Part shown: positions 42,018 through 53,929 of the stretch, one piece after another
How positions within the stretch are numbered: position 1 is the first letter of the stretch
Layout of the letters: each line of letters opens with the position of its first letter
From: Cordilura impudica
Lineage: Eukaryota; Arthropoda; Insecta; Diptera; Scathophagidae
Length of the DNA: 64,000 nucleotides
NCBI GenBank assembly: GCA_963682025.1
Contig: OY821520.1
Coordinates: 84,163,465 to 84,227,464 of the forward strand
Direction: 5' to 3'
Notes under the pieces: generated by a model
Told to the model about the DNA's origin: nothing
Database searches by the model: none
What the model saw: only the letters and a program-made list of their open reading frames with translations
Translations under genes and position numbers: made by a program

Positions 42018-44888
42018 TAGGGTGGCTCTTCATTATATGGAGAAAAAATATGTGCTCAAGCTCTCGGTCGCATCCCCTAGAAATATGCGAATAGCAAAAA
42101 AACCGAGAAATACAAAGTTTTGGGCCAATCAAAAAACATTTAGAGCTGGTTCAACACGATTGAAAATTTCAAGTGTGTTTTATATGGGGAAAATATGACT
42201 TTCTTTCAGATTTTACGAAACTTTCGTTCTATAGTTTAATTTTTCCGACAAATTGTTATATAATTCGGGATCAGTATTAAATTATCTTTCCAAAAAGCTA
42301 TAAAATATGAAAATCGAATAAAAAGTCGCCAAGAAATAGCAAATGCCCTAGACCACTTTTGCGGAAAAAAAAACTTGGTCATGAAATGTGATGGCATTTT
42401 TTTAAACTTTAAGAAATTAATTAAAGCCAACATTTTGTTTTAGTCTCTATACCTGTAAGTACTCAGATATGAAGTATTGTTTTATTAACCTATTAAGCAT
42501 TGAGACCGAAAATGGAAAATTTTTTGATAAAATTTTGAAAACTCCTTTTTCAAGTTTTGAAAAACTTTCTTAAACAAAATTTAAAAAAACTTGCTCTAGC
42601 TCTCTAAGGTCCTGTTAAATACATATTAGAGATTAACTGTGTGAATTTTTAGGTTAATCCCTATGCCATAATTTTTTGACAAAGATTTTATTTTTGCGGA
42701 TTTCGAGAAAAATGGGATTTTTGTAAAATATTCTGTAAATGTACTCTTTCTAAATACTTTGTATCACAAATTCATCACTTTTATACTTTAAAGTGTTATA
42801 TATTATCTTAAGAGCCTAGGGTTTCGCAAAAAAAATATTATGACCCCATTAACCCTTTTGAAATCGGGGTCACATATGACCCCAAGCTAATAAAAGATAA
42901 TTTATTCAAAAAATTCAAATCTTTTGTAAGTGCTATTGAATTTTTAGATGCAACGCTTAAACTATAATAACTAAATGTGTAAAGCTACCGTTTCTAAAAT
43001 TTGAGATAAATCCGAGAACGCTAACCCATTATTTGCCAAGGCCAGCTTTGGATTTTAAGATATTTTTCAATAAAAATTACCGAAAACGAGTTTTTCTATT
43101 AAACTCGATGAAACCACTATTTAGAATTTAAGAAAAATAACTCGATTAATTTTTATTTATTTAACCCTTCAGTGCTCCTAGGATCAAAATAATCCATTGT
43201 GATATATCTTTGGTGCAATTATCTGCTTATTGCTCGCGAATATAAATTAAAACAACTTTTAACCAATTTTGTTATAAAATTATTTATGTAATAAAGTAAT
43301 AGTTGAATTTGTTGCTGTCTGACCCACAAATTTGGTGGATATTGATAAAAAACGCCAAAAAAAAATTTCAGGTCAATCGGTGAAGATGCCATTACTTATA
43401 ATGGTTGACATTTTTTGATTTTTTATAATCGGTCGCTTTATATTATCTTCAATGTCACCTACATTTTTTGAAACTTCTACCATTTTATTTCCCAGTTTTA
43501 AATAGTTTATTAAATAATAGTAAATTTCAAATATAATATATATAAAAGGTAATATTAAATTAATAATACTCTTAATGGAATAACTTACAAAATTAAATCA
43601 AAGGGAATTTCAAAAAACGTCCTATTTTTTTTAGACATATGACTTAAGTTGTTTTAATTTATATTCGCGAGCAATAAGCAGATAATTGCACCAGAGATAT
43701 ATCACAATGGATAATTTTGATCTCAGGAGCACTGAAGGCTTAAATAAATAAAAATTAACCGAATTATTTTTTTTAAATTCAAAATAGTGGTTCCGTCAAG
43801 TTTAATAGAAAAGCTCGTTTACGGTAATTTTTATTTAAAAATATCTTAAAATCCAAAGCTAGCATTGGAAAATAATGGGTTAGCGTTCTTGGATTTATTC
43901 CAAATTTTAGGAATAGAAGTTCTACACATTTGGTTATTATAGTTTAAGCATCGCATCTAAAAATTCAATAGCACTTACATAATATTTGAATTTTTTGAAT
44001 AAATCGTCCTTTATTAGATTGGGGTCATATGTGACCACAATTCCAAAAGGGTTAATGGAGTCATATTATTTTTTTCCGAAACCCTAGGCTATTAAGATAA
44101 TATATAACATTCAAAAGTAGAAAAATGATGAATTTTTGATACAAAGTATTTAGAAATAGTACATTTTCAGAATATTTTACAAAAATCCAATTTTTCTCGA
44201 AATCCGCAACAATAAAATCCTTGTCAAAAAAATTCTGGCAAAGGGATTTACTTAAAAATTCACACAGTTAATCCGCAACATGTATTTAATAAAACCTGAA
44301 AGTGATAGATTCATTTTTTTAAATTTTGTTTAAGAAAATTTTTTCAAACTTGGAAAAGGAGTTTTAAAAATTTTATCAAAAAAATTTCCAATTTTCGGTC
44401 TCAGTGCGTAATAGGTTAACAACGTGGTAATATAACAATACTTCATATCTGAGTACTTATAAGTATAGAGACCTAAAAAGAATGATGGCTTTAATCAATT
44501 TCTCAAATTTGAAAGAAATGCCATCAAATTTCATGACCTAGTTTTTTTTTGGCACAAAAGTGGTCTGGGGCATTTGCTATTTCTTGGCGCGGTTTTATTC
44601 GATTTTGAAGTTTTATAACCTTTTGAAAGGATAATTTAATACTGATCCCGAATTATATAACAGCTTGTCGGAAAAATTAAACTATAGAACGAAATTTTCG
44701 TAAAATCTGAAAAAAAGTCACATTTTCCCCATATAAACACACTTCAAATTTTCAATCGCTTTGCGCCACGACTAAACGTTTTCTTATTGGCCCAAAACTT
44801 TGTATTTCTCAGTTTTTTTTTCTATTCGCATATTTCTAGGGGGTGAGACCGACAGTTTGAAAACTTTTTTTTATTAAGGACCATCCTA
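42018..44888. mobile_element. Foldback-type element, copy 2 (2.87 kb)
   Basis: A longer relative of 1867-3601, almost entirely palindromic with its centre near 43450. It starts TAGGGTGGCTCTT and ends AAGGACCATCCTA. The inner block ATTCGCGAGCAATAAGCAG on the right (near 43665) is the inverted match of CTGCTTATTGCTCGCGAAT on the left (near 43225). Flanks ATGTACAT and ATCTATAT agree at 6 of 8 positions, consistent with an aged 8-bp duplication. No transposase was recognised. A transcript across it would fold into a long double-stranded RNA. Confidence 0.75.
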
Positions 44889-44919
44889 ATCTATATATAT
44901 TGTTTGTAACAGTACAGAA

Positions 44920-46510
44920 TGAATTTATTGCTAATTCTAACGTCCAGGGATGGAAAAACGGTCAAAAAGGGGAAAAACTGTACACTTGGTGTCTTCTAAG
45001 CGAAACAGATCAATGAATATGAAATATAGTATGTTGGTTCCAGTAGAGATAATAACATCAGATGAGAAGAAAACTTTTGGAAATTCGGATGCTAAGGGGG
45101 TAAAAAGCGGCCCGTAAGTGTAGAAAGTAATTTAGGGATACTTAATTTGATATGTAGATTCCACCAGATACACAAACATCGGAGAACGGCCAAAAAGGGT
45201 AAGAGGTAGACACTAGAGATAGAAACACCAGATACGGGGGAGTAAAAATGGCCAAAAAGGGGAAATGGTGCCTTTTTGTATCTTCTTAACATATTAATCT
45301 ATACACATGCACAGAAAACAGATCCGTGGTGGCTACCAAATAAATTGCCAACCGAATTGCGATGAAGTTAATAACTGAATTTTGAGTTGCCTGCAATTAC
45401 AATTCTATTGTCTCAACAGTAAATATTTTATTACAATACAAAATGGTTAGTTTCTATAAAATTTCTGTTGATAAAATCAAAAATTCAATTGTAAAGTTTT
45501 AGAACAATTCGGTTGGTGAATTATTTTTCTGTGTGTGAATTTTGTCATACAGACTCCACCGAATAAGTGGGCATCAGTACGGGATGAATTAATTGTTAAT
45601 TCTAGCATGTAGGGAAGGAAAAACGGCAAAAATGGGGAATAGTGTACATTTTCTAAACATGCGAATACAAAATATGGTTTGTGGATTCCACTAGAGATGA
45701 AAACACCTGATGAGAGAAAAACTTTTGGAAATTCGGATGTAAAGGGGGGTGAAAATGGTACCTTTGCATCTTCTTAACATATTTATGAATTTTAGTATAT
45801 AGACTCCACCAAATACGTGGGCATCAGTTAAGGATGAATTTATCGGAAACTCTAACGTGCAGGGGAAGAAAAACGGCCAAAGAGGGGAAAAATTGTACAT
45901 CTGGTATATTCTAAACAAAGGAAAATATTTTCCAGTATTATAAATAACACAATAATAGAAAAGGAATCACGAATAAAAGAAAAAAAACAGGTTTTTTAAT
46001 CTTAACATAATGAATTCGTGGAAAAATTAATTTGAAGTGAAAAAAAATGAATTTGAAAAAAATAAAATTTAATTCTAAAAAAAAAAAAAATTGAATTTAA
46101 AATAAAAAAAAAATGAATATGTGTCGAAAATAATTTAATTTGTTCCGAATAAAATTGAAGTTGCTTCGAAAAAAATTGAGTTTGATTTTTAAAAAATTTA
46201 AATTGAACGGAAAAAGTGTGAATTTGAGAGTAAAAATACAGTTTGGTGATTCCACTAAAACTAGAAACATCAAATGAGACGAAATCTTTTGAAAATTCGG
46301 ATGTTAAAGTGGGGGGGAATAACCCGTAAGTGTATAAGTTTACCTTTTTTGTATCTTCTTTACAAAGTAATTTAGGAAAATGAAATTTGATATTTAGATT
46401 CCACCAGAGACATAAACATCGGAGAAGAATAAAATTTGTTTTAATTCGAGCCTTTGGGGGGTAAAAACGGCCAAAAAATGGGAAAACTGATACTTTTCAA
46501 TGGTTAAGTT
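44920..46510 (+). repeat. Degenerate tandem array with AACGGCCAAAAAGGGG words
   Basis: Two alternating motifs recur: GGGCATCAGT...GATGAATT followed by GAAAAACGG (44920, 45565, 45815), and GAAAACTTTTGGAAATTCGG (45069, 45716, 46287). Spacing is irregular at about 100-300 bp. A MITE is inserted at 45310-45535. The layout resembles the subterminal repeats of the Helitrons here, but no ends were found. Confidence 0.5.
45310..45535 (-). mobile_element. Small MITE-like repeat, copy 2
   Basis: Inverted counterpart of 9233-9457 over its full length. It starts CACAGAAAACAGATCCG and ends GAATTATTTTTCTGTGTG. Finding it inside another repeat supports real mobility. Confidence 0.55.
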
Positions 46511-46544
46511 TTCCTTTGAAAGAACATATCCTTAAGAAACCAAG

Positions 46545-46965
46545 AAAATGACAGTCGGTCTAGACCGATATCCTATACGATGCGTTTAAAGAATTGGTCT
46601 TAGGTCCAACTAATTGGGTTTAAAAAAATCATAAACAAAATCTACGTCGAAATTTGGATCGAGCCTAACCATATGTGGTAAAGTTACTTATATTTTGTAG
46701 CAACATACACAAACCGATTTTGAGAAAAATCTGTGCAATAGGGCAATATTTTTATTCTTGATAGGTTTAAATGAATTATCCTATAGAGTTTATTTTTGGT
46801 CTACGGATTAATGGATGTAATAGACACACAAACCCAATTCGACAGAGATCTATTTAATAATTTGGATCTTATGGGAAATTAACTCGATATCATAGGGGTT
46901 CTTTGAATTGGGACTAGGTCATGCACCCATTTTCACCAATTTCAATAGCGTTTGTCCTATGGCTT
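46545..46965 (+). mobile_element. Helentron fragment (5' half)
   Basis: Has a reduced 5' palindrome, CAGTCGGTCTAGACCGATATC, at 46552 and recognisable body sequence (GTAATAGACACACAAACCCAA near 46816). It lacks the GTCY block and the 3' hairpin. It lies head-to-tail before the full copy at 47198. Confidence 0.6.
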
Positions 46966-47197
46966 GATTTACTACCTTTCCAAACTAAGCCAACGATATT
47001 ACAAATAATATTATTTTTGAATAATTTCGATCCTATTATGGCAATACATCGGAGATGTTTACAAAATTCAAAATTTGCCAATTTTGTTTTTAATAATTTC
47101 GCGCATAGTAATAAAATTATGTCTATATTTAAGAAATCACTATTGTGTGTTCTATGTTGGAAGATGACATATTTGCTAAAAAAGATACAATAAAAAA

Positions 47198-48012
47198 CAA
47201 GTAAGAAAATTATAGTCGGTCGAGACCGACTATATGATACCCTATACCATGCGTTTATAGACCCTATCTCTTAGGCCCAACTAACTGGATATAGAAAATA
47301 AGCATAAACCAAATTTGAGTGGGATTTTTATTAGTTTTTTTGGCTGCAGATATGAAAAATTTCATATTGGATGCTATATCTATATGGGGACTAGGCCCAA
47401 AAATGGAACGATCCTGACTATGTTTGGTAAAGTCTCTTGTATTTTGCAAAAATATATACAAACAAAATTTGAGAAGAATCAGTGCAATATTTTTGTTTTG
47501 TGATAGATTTAAGTGAAGATCGGGAAGCAGCTCTATATGGCGCCTATGACTAAGAGTTGTCCCAGGGATCATTTTTAGACTACTCATTAATAGATGTAAT
47601 AAACGCATACAAACCCAATTTGAGTAAGATCTATATGACAATTTGGATCTTATGGCAATTTATGTCGATTTCATAGGGGTCATTTGTATAGGGGCTAGGT
47701 CTGAACATGGACCGATTCTCACCAATTTCCATAGCGTTCATCCCATGGCCGATAAAAGATCAAATACCAAATTTAATCAAAATATATTCATATTTACGAC
47801 CTGCAGTTTGATTACAAGCTTTACATGGACACACAGACGGACGGACGGACGGACATCGTTAAATCGAATCAGATAGTGATTCTGATTCGATCAGATAGTG
47901 ATTCTGATTCGATCGGTATAATTAAAGATGGGTGTAGGTCAAATATTTTTGGTTGTTACAAACAGCAGCACAAAGTCATTATACCCAAACCACATAGTGG
48001 TATAGGGTATAA
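47198..48012 (+). mobile_element. Helentron (DINE-1/mini-me-like), copy 4
   Basis: Full copy: ACAAGTAAGAAAATTATAGT, the palindrome GTCGGTCGAGACCGAC, a (GACG)n block near 47838-47854, and the end ACCACATAGTGGTATAGGG. The ATCAGATAGTGATTCTGATTCG core is duplicated in tandem at 47867-47912. Very close to copies 1 and 2 by eye. Confidence 0.8.
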
Positions 48013-48669
48013 AAATAGATGAACGCAAAAGAAATATTTTTTTTAGTTATGCCAAAACAGTGGAAGCTTTTAAATTTCTTTACCGAAGTTGATTAAAATA
48101 ATAAAAATGGAGGAACGAGTGAAAGAAAACTTTTTGTTAAATATTTATAGATTCTGATGTTTTCTTTCAATTATTATAAAATAATGGCAAGAATAAAGTT
48201 TTCGAAACCAAACCACCAAAATAGATTATTTTAGTGATGGCCGTAGATAAAAGAATATTTGTGAGAAATATTCTATGAATAAATCCATAAAAGCGTCTGG
48301 CTAGCATAATCTTGCTAAAAAACGCATGGACTGGAATTAGTATACTGTTGGCGAATAGTGTTGGCTAAAAAATTATATATTTAAATGGCCATACAACGGC
48401 TAAACGCTTCGGGAGATTAAATTAATACAATCGTTCGTTATAGGAATTATCCACCCTCCAAGATCATGACCACCATTTTATTCCGAGTGTTATTGTATAG
48501 TAAAGGTTTCCATTGTTTTGTCAACAGCATAAAATGAATACTTTTAACTTTTGTTAATTTTTTCTGAAGTTATGTTAATATTTCTTCTTTGTTAAATAAA
48601 TAAAATATACAAATGTGTAAATTAATAAAAGAGTCCAAGTCGTCAAAAATATATTTTGTTTCACACTAT
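48013..48669. other. No recognisable feature
   Basis: AT-rich DNA between the Helentron and the PIF-like element. I see no coding motif or terminal repeat. Confidence 0.4.
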
Positions 48670-49632
48670 CAGGCATGTCACAGAAACAAATTCCGATCGA
48701 AAGTGGAATTGAAACCGTATTTGGCATCTTCAGAAAACGTAAACCGACAAATGTTATCGATATGAAACCACTTTTAATTTCTTAAGTGGAATTGATATTT
48801 TAAGTAGCATAGATACCAAAAAAAACTATCCAGAAGAACTTAAAATTAATAAAAAAAACTATTGGTTTATTAATTTTTGCAAAATATAGACATTTCAATC
48901 TTTAAAATGAATTTTATTACCAATTTAAAAGAAAATGATTTTTAGATGACGAAAAATACAAAACGTCGTAAACTAATTATTGCCACCTTTTTATTTCATA
49001 CAAACCACTTTTTGTTTAGTGCAAAATATTTGTTTTTTCTAACAAAATACAACGCTGACAGCAAAATGGCGAAGCAAAACAAACGAAAAAGAAAAACTAC
49101 TGAGTAAACATGTAAGTATTAGAAAATTTATTTTTAAATTTTTTTAATTTTTTTTATTATTAAAGGGGAAAACATCGCAGTTCGGCACAAGAGAAAATTT
49201 TCCTTGAATATATGGAGTGCCATCATTATATAGCTAGGGGGTTTGTGAAGGGATATCAGGCTGTTGTGGAGAGTCATTGGGAAGACCTGACAGGAAAATT
49301 AAATTCTTTTGCCCACCACCTAAAGATTTTTCAACGGAATGTTGGTTTCGTTCCTCTACTACTGCAACAATGGATATGCCGGGCATTTTTATATTTTTAT
49401 TTATTTATTTAACACAACACAATCTTAAAATTTCGCTTTATATTCTTTTTCTTTCCAACAATCAGCTGTGTATTTTTCGTTACGTTGCCATATTTAATAC
49501 ACAAAAATATCTTTTTCATTTTTTTTTTTCGATTTAATGAAAGCAACAAATTTCTGAAGAAGCTAAAACGAAACCGATCGATTTGGCAATACGGAATCAA
49601 ATCGATTTCGATTTTGTTCTGTGACATGCCTG
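48670..49632 (+). mobile_element. PIF/Harbinger-like element, 963 bp
   Basis: Left end CAGGCATGTCACAGAAACAAA and right end TTTTGTTCTGTGACATGCCTG form terminal inverted repeats. Both sides are flanked by TAT (48667-48669 and 49633-49635), fitting the 3-bp duplications of PIF/Harbinger elements. It holds a small gene like the accessory DNA-binding protein of that group but no DDE transposase, so it would need one supplied in trans. Confidence 0.6.
49066..49412 (+). CDS. Two-exon Myb/SANT-like (MADF-type) mini-gene
   Basis: Exon 1 (49066-49103) encodes M-A-K-Q-N-K-R-K-R-K-T-T, a basic nuclear-signal-like start. A 62-nt intron runs from GTAAAC to TTATTAAAG. Exon 2 from 49166 continues in frame (GA|G) as G-K-H-R-S-S-A-Q-E-K, then F-L-E-Y-M-E-C-H, then G-F-V-K-G and V-V-E-S-H-W-E-D-L-T. 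This looks like the first helices of the MADF/SANT-type DNA-binding protein carried by PIF/Harbinger elements. After about residue 75 the frame appears to shift (a Pro-rich stretch continues in another frame), so the protein is probably truncated. Intron removal is inferred from the signals and frame only. Confidence 0.5.
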
Positions 49633-49786
49633 TATATTTCTTATTATTTTTAAATATTATTATGGCTTTAATAATTAGCATAATTACGGTAACAAGGTAG
49701 CGGTTATACTGCTAGTTTTATATAACAGTTTTTTGCCTCTCCTGAAAATTTGAAAATTTTAAATTGTGACTGTTTTGTATTTAAGG

Positions 49787-49882
49787 TGCGATATATTTAA
49801 TAAAATACGATTTTTAGAATCTCCACGAAACTGACATATTTTAATACATAGACATCGATGCCTAGTGTCTGAATGACTGTTT
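49787..49882 (+). repeat. Dispersed repeat, copy 2
   Basis: Same segment as 41918-42009, including ACATAGACATCGATGCCTAG, in the same orientation. Its own boundaries are unknown. Confidence 0.55.
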
Positions 49883-50055
49883 TATGTAGAAGTTTTTTTA
49901 ATGTTTTTTTTTTCAATATTGTTGTTTTTTTTAATAAGAATGTTATGTTAATAGTTAATGATATTATAATATACTAGCAGTAACCCGATGCGCTTCGCTA
50001 CACCCCTCGCAGCGAAATAAAAACTGGCAATACATTTTGTATATAACTTTTTTAT

Positions 50056-50057
<2 letters not shown>

Positions 50058-50120
<63 letters not shown>

Positions 50121-50157
50121 AATGATAATAATAATAATAATGATAATGATAATAATG

Positions 50158-50189
<32 letters not shown>

Positions 50190-50394
50190 GATAATGATAA
50201 TGATAATGATAATGATAATGATAATGATAATGATAATGATAATGATAATGATAATGATAATGATAATGATAATGATAATGATAATGATAATGATAATGAT
50301 AATGATAATGATAATGATAATGATAATGATAATGATAATGATAATGATAATGATAATGATAATGATAATGATAATGATAATGATAATGATAATG

Positions 50395-50426
<32 letters not shown>

Positions 50427-50442
50427 GATAATGATAATAATG
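50058..50442 (+). repeat. Long (AAT)n / (GATAAT)n microsatellite
   Basis: About 50 bp of AAT repeats changes into roughly 300 bp of almost pure GATAAT hexamers. Both Asn-Asp and Met-Ile frames stay open through it, purely because of the repeat. It lies in the 3' part of the large Helitron. Confidence 0.95.
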
Positions 50443-50715
50443 TAATTTGTGAAAGCAGTTAATTTTATTTCATAAAAAGGTATGCGACTTATTCAATTAG
50501 GGCCAATAAGTAAATTACATGTTATGAATTCAGCCACATACCATGAACTCAGGTAATACAAAAATATTTTAACTTTAAGAAATAAGCACCGGTAATATCT
50601 CCTGTTAATGTTTTTCTATAAGCAATGAACCACTTTAAAAAGAATCCTGTAATATGCGCAGCTTCTGTTTGTTAATAAACCAACTTTAGAGAATCTCCAG
50701 ACTCCTGGGTTCATT

Positions 50716-50940
50716 TTTTTGTGTGGCGATTTTAAATTTTGTTGTTTTTTGTGATTTTAGATTTTGACGACTTTTGACTTGCGATTTTCAAATTTGGCGA
50801 TTTTTGTATTGGTAAATTTTTGATTTTTTGCAATTTTTGATGATGGCCATTTTTGATTCTACCGATTTTTGTTATTAGCGATTGTCGGTTTTTCGTTTTT
50901 TGATGTTGGCGATTCCGAACATATTTCGAACGACTACTCA
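50716..50940 (-). repeat. Degenerate (CGATTTTTGATTTTGG)n run
   Basis: Imperfect repeats of GCGATTTTTGATTTT with changing spacing, ending at GAACGACTACT. The reverse form is at 16485-16610 beside a similar AGTAGTCG word, so it is part of the same Helitron family. Confidence 0.6.
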
Positions 50941-51117
50941 AATTGGTAATTATGTACTTGCCAAAAGTTTGAAGACTGTCAGTTTCCTAGTACTTCATAG
51001 TTTTTTATAGAAGGTGCAGAGCCCATTGGCCTTACCCCGTCCTACTCATATTGATAACTACGGCAAGGAATCTCATGCAAATGCATATTTTTACTGGTCA
51101 TCCTAAAGCCGACACGG

Positions 51118-51615
51118 TTAAAGGTGCTATTACATGATGTGTTTTTTACATATGTACTGTCAAATTTTCCCACAACAAAAGTTGTACACATCGTGTGATA
51201 CATATGAAACATTGTTTATGTACAATACATGAGGAAAGTCACATGTACATTTTTCAATTAGAACAGGTTCTATTTTTGCATGACAAACAAATGAAAATAC
51301 AACACTGCTTGTGGCGAAAGAAAAACAGAGTACATTTTAAAGATTAATATTGAAAGAAAAATAAATTGTTTAGTATTAATTAACAATTAAAAAATACATA
51401 ACCTTTTTTTAACAACAAATTTTTGTAAATTCACAAATTAAATCAGCTGTTGTTTACATTTAGAGGTTATGTCATACGGAAATACATACGCATGTGTGAT
51501 AGCAAAAATTATGAATCGTATGTAAAAGACAATTTTGACAGACATGAAGAATTTCATATGGATAAAAAAAGTGACAGTACATATGTAAAAAACACTTCGT
51601 GTAATAGCACCTTAA
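51118..51615. mobile_element. TTAA-flanked MITE inside the hAT element
   Basis: Left AGGTGCTATTACATGATGTG and right CACTTCGTGTAATAGCACC are the ends of an inverted repeat of about 45 bp that includes TTTTTTACATATGTACTGTC. Both sides carry TTAA (51118-51121 and 51612-51615), the signature of piggyBac-type insertion. It has no transposase; its own short open frames are on both strands and look meaningless. Confidence 0.75.
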
Positions 51616-52062
51616 GTTATCTTTGCGAATCGTGGAATTTCCTATAAAATGGCATTCATTCGTTTTTGCATATTTTGCATATTTTGCTAAAAATATCCGT
51701 TTTTGCATATTTTGGCGCATATTTTAACAAATTTTACAATAGCTGCATGTTTTTTTTTTGCATATTTTGGTTTTTTTTTTTTGTCTGTTATCCATTTGAA
51801 AAAGTATAATGCCTCTGAAATTTAGTGCGACATCTTCTGGTAAAAGTTGACACATAATTTGTTACAAAATATTCATCTGAACCACCCTGTTGATCTGTCA
51901 ATTTTCATATTTATACAACATTTTTACTGTTTTGCTTGGGAATTCGCTGAATGTTTGTAACTTTAGACAACAAAACATGTTTTAATTAGAAAGTGAGATG
52001 GTTTTGAGATTCTTTACTGCAAAATTATCAAAGTTAACATTTTATAATACTTTCAGAGTGCA

Positions 52063-53524
52063 ATGCCGAAAACCAAAGCAACTTCATCGTCAAACCTTAA
52101 TAAATACGTGTCTGAACATCCGAGTGTATTTCAAACGGATGGAGTCGTCCTTTTCTGCAAAATTTGCAATAAGACAGTGGGCTGTGAAAGGAAATTTCAA
52201 GTCGACCAGCATTCGAAAAGCACGAAACATAAGGAACTGCATGATCGCCGCTCCGAAAAAATACAGCCTTTGATAACTACCACCGTAGCAGCGGGGCGAA
52301 GCAAATTCTCCATGGACTTATGCGAAGCTTTCATATCAGCAGATATTCCATTGTATAAGCTCAACAACCCAAAACTAAGACATTTTTTGCAAACATATAC
52401 CAACGAGGTTATTCCACATGAAACATCAGTGCGCAAAACTTATATCGACGAAATATATGTTCGCACATTAAACAAAATCAAAAATGCTCTAACTGACCAT
52501 TTCCTATGGATTTCCATGGATGAAACCACCGATATCCAGGGGAGGTATGTTGCAAATGTTATTGTGGGAATTTTGCATGAAAATGAAGATATGTGCGACA
52601 AAAAATTTTTACTCAATGTCGTGGAAATGGATAAAACTAATCATGCGACAATAGCTCGTGCCTTCAATGACTCCATTGCCTTGCTCGGTGAGAATTTTGA
52701 CAAAAATAAAGTTCTTCTTCTTTTAACGGATGCTGCGCCATACATGGTAAAAGCGGCAAAGGGGTTACAAATCTTTTATCCGAAGCTATTGCATGTTACT
52801 TGTATCGCTCATGCTGTCCACCGAATAGCGGAAGAAATTCGAAGTAATTTTAGTGAACTGAATGCTCTTATATCACATGGCAAAAAAATATTTATAAAAG
52901 CACCTTCGCGTGTTCACATTTTCAATGAAAAATTTCCTGGCATTTCCGCTTCCTCCAGAGCCAATTATAACAAGATGGGGCACGTGGCTAAATGCTGTCA
53001 AATATTATAGCCAGAACATCGAAAAATTTGCCGAAGTAGTACGGGAACTTGACGATTCCGACTCGATATCGACTAAGCACGTAAAAGAACTGTTAGACTT
53101 GCCTTCTCTCAAATCTCAACTGATTTTTGTGCACAGCAACTATGGTTTTTTATGCGAAGTTATAAAAAAACTAGAAGGACGAAATTCTTTGGCAGATGCA
53201 GTCAATTTAATGAATAATTCCGTTACGAAAATAAATGATGTAAAAGGCTCAATTGGCTTAAAAATTATTGAAAAATTAAACAATGTTCTCTTAAAGAATA
53301 AAGGTTTCCTTGAAATAAGGAAAATAGCAGGAATATTGGAATTTGGTAAAAATTTTTCACACACCAATTATACAATAAAAGAAGTGTGTGCTTTTAAATA
53401 TGCTCCTGTAACATCTGTTGATGTTGAGCGCTCCTTTTCTTTGTACAAGAACTTTTTAAGACCGAATCGGGAAAGCTTTGTGTTTGAAAACCTAAAAAAA
53501 AAACTTTTTTGTTCACGCCAATAA
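52063..53524 (+). pseudogene. hAT transposase, near-complete with one frameshift
   Basis: Transposase of the hAT superfamily. The first frame (52063-53010) begins M-P-K-T-K-A with a BED-like zinc finger (C32, C35, H50, H56). It has S-M-D-E-T-T-D with catalytic D153, T-D-A-A-P-Y-M with D223, and the C-I-A-H-A-V-H-R block. Near 52930-52955 a small indel shifts the frame. The second (to 53524) carries P-P-E-P-I-I-T-R-W-G-T-W, then the C-terminal dimerisation block A-P-V-T-S-V-D-V-E-R-S-F-S with the expected acidic residue, and ends at TAA. Joined, it would be about 480 residues, close to a compact hAT protein. It resembles the CGBP1-like hAT branch in layout, which is a weak inference. Confidence 0.85.
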
Positions 53525-53929
53525 CGCAATAAATTAAACTGATCTCTCTTCTATGGACTTAATTGCTTTAATTTTATTTAGTTTTAGTTTAACATATATT
53601 TGTTATTTATGGTTTTGTTTTTCTTTATACTTATTTTATTTGAACACATATTAAATTATTTGTTTTCCGCTTTTTTATTATATGAATTGTTTTCAGCCTT
53701 TTTTGTTAAATTACTTGCAATATTTTTTTTGTAAATAAAATATTGGAAAAATATTTTTAATTGCATATTTTCTGAATTTTAATTGCATATTTTCTGTGTT
53801 TTAAGTGCATATTTTCTAATTTTAAGTGCATGTTTTATGCGCATATTTTCGATTTTTAAGTGCATGAGATTCCTTGCCCTATTGATAACTCATGAACTCA
53901 AAGTTCTTTTTATACTACTCAAGTTATAT

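Larger units (their letters stand above)
51060..53880 (+). mobile_element. hAT element inserted in the Helitron
   Basis: Left end ACGGCAAGGAATCTCATGCA and right end TGCATGAGATTCCTTGCCCT are 20-bp inverted repeats with one mismatch. A direct repeat ATTGATAACT flanks both sides (51050-51059 and 53881-53890) and contains the 8-bp duplication expected of hAT. Subterminal GCATATTTT words cluster at both ends (51662-51770 and 53760-53850), likely transposase-binding sites. It holds a transposase gene and a nested MITE. Confidence 0.85.

Noticed and set aside
46921..47193. 90-codon plus-strand frame between two Helentron copies
   Set aside because: Begins inside Helentron sequence and continues into AT-rich DNA without motif.
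50037..50462. Long Asn/Asp-rich open frame and overlapping Met/Ile frame
   Set aside because: Both are only the translation of the GATAAT microsatellite; no start context, splice signals or non-repeat coding sequence around it.
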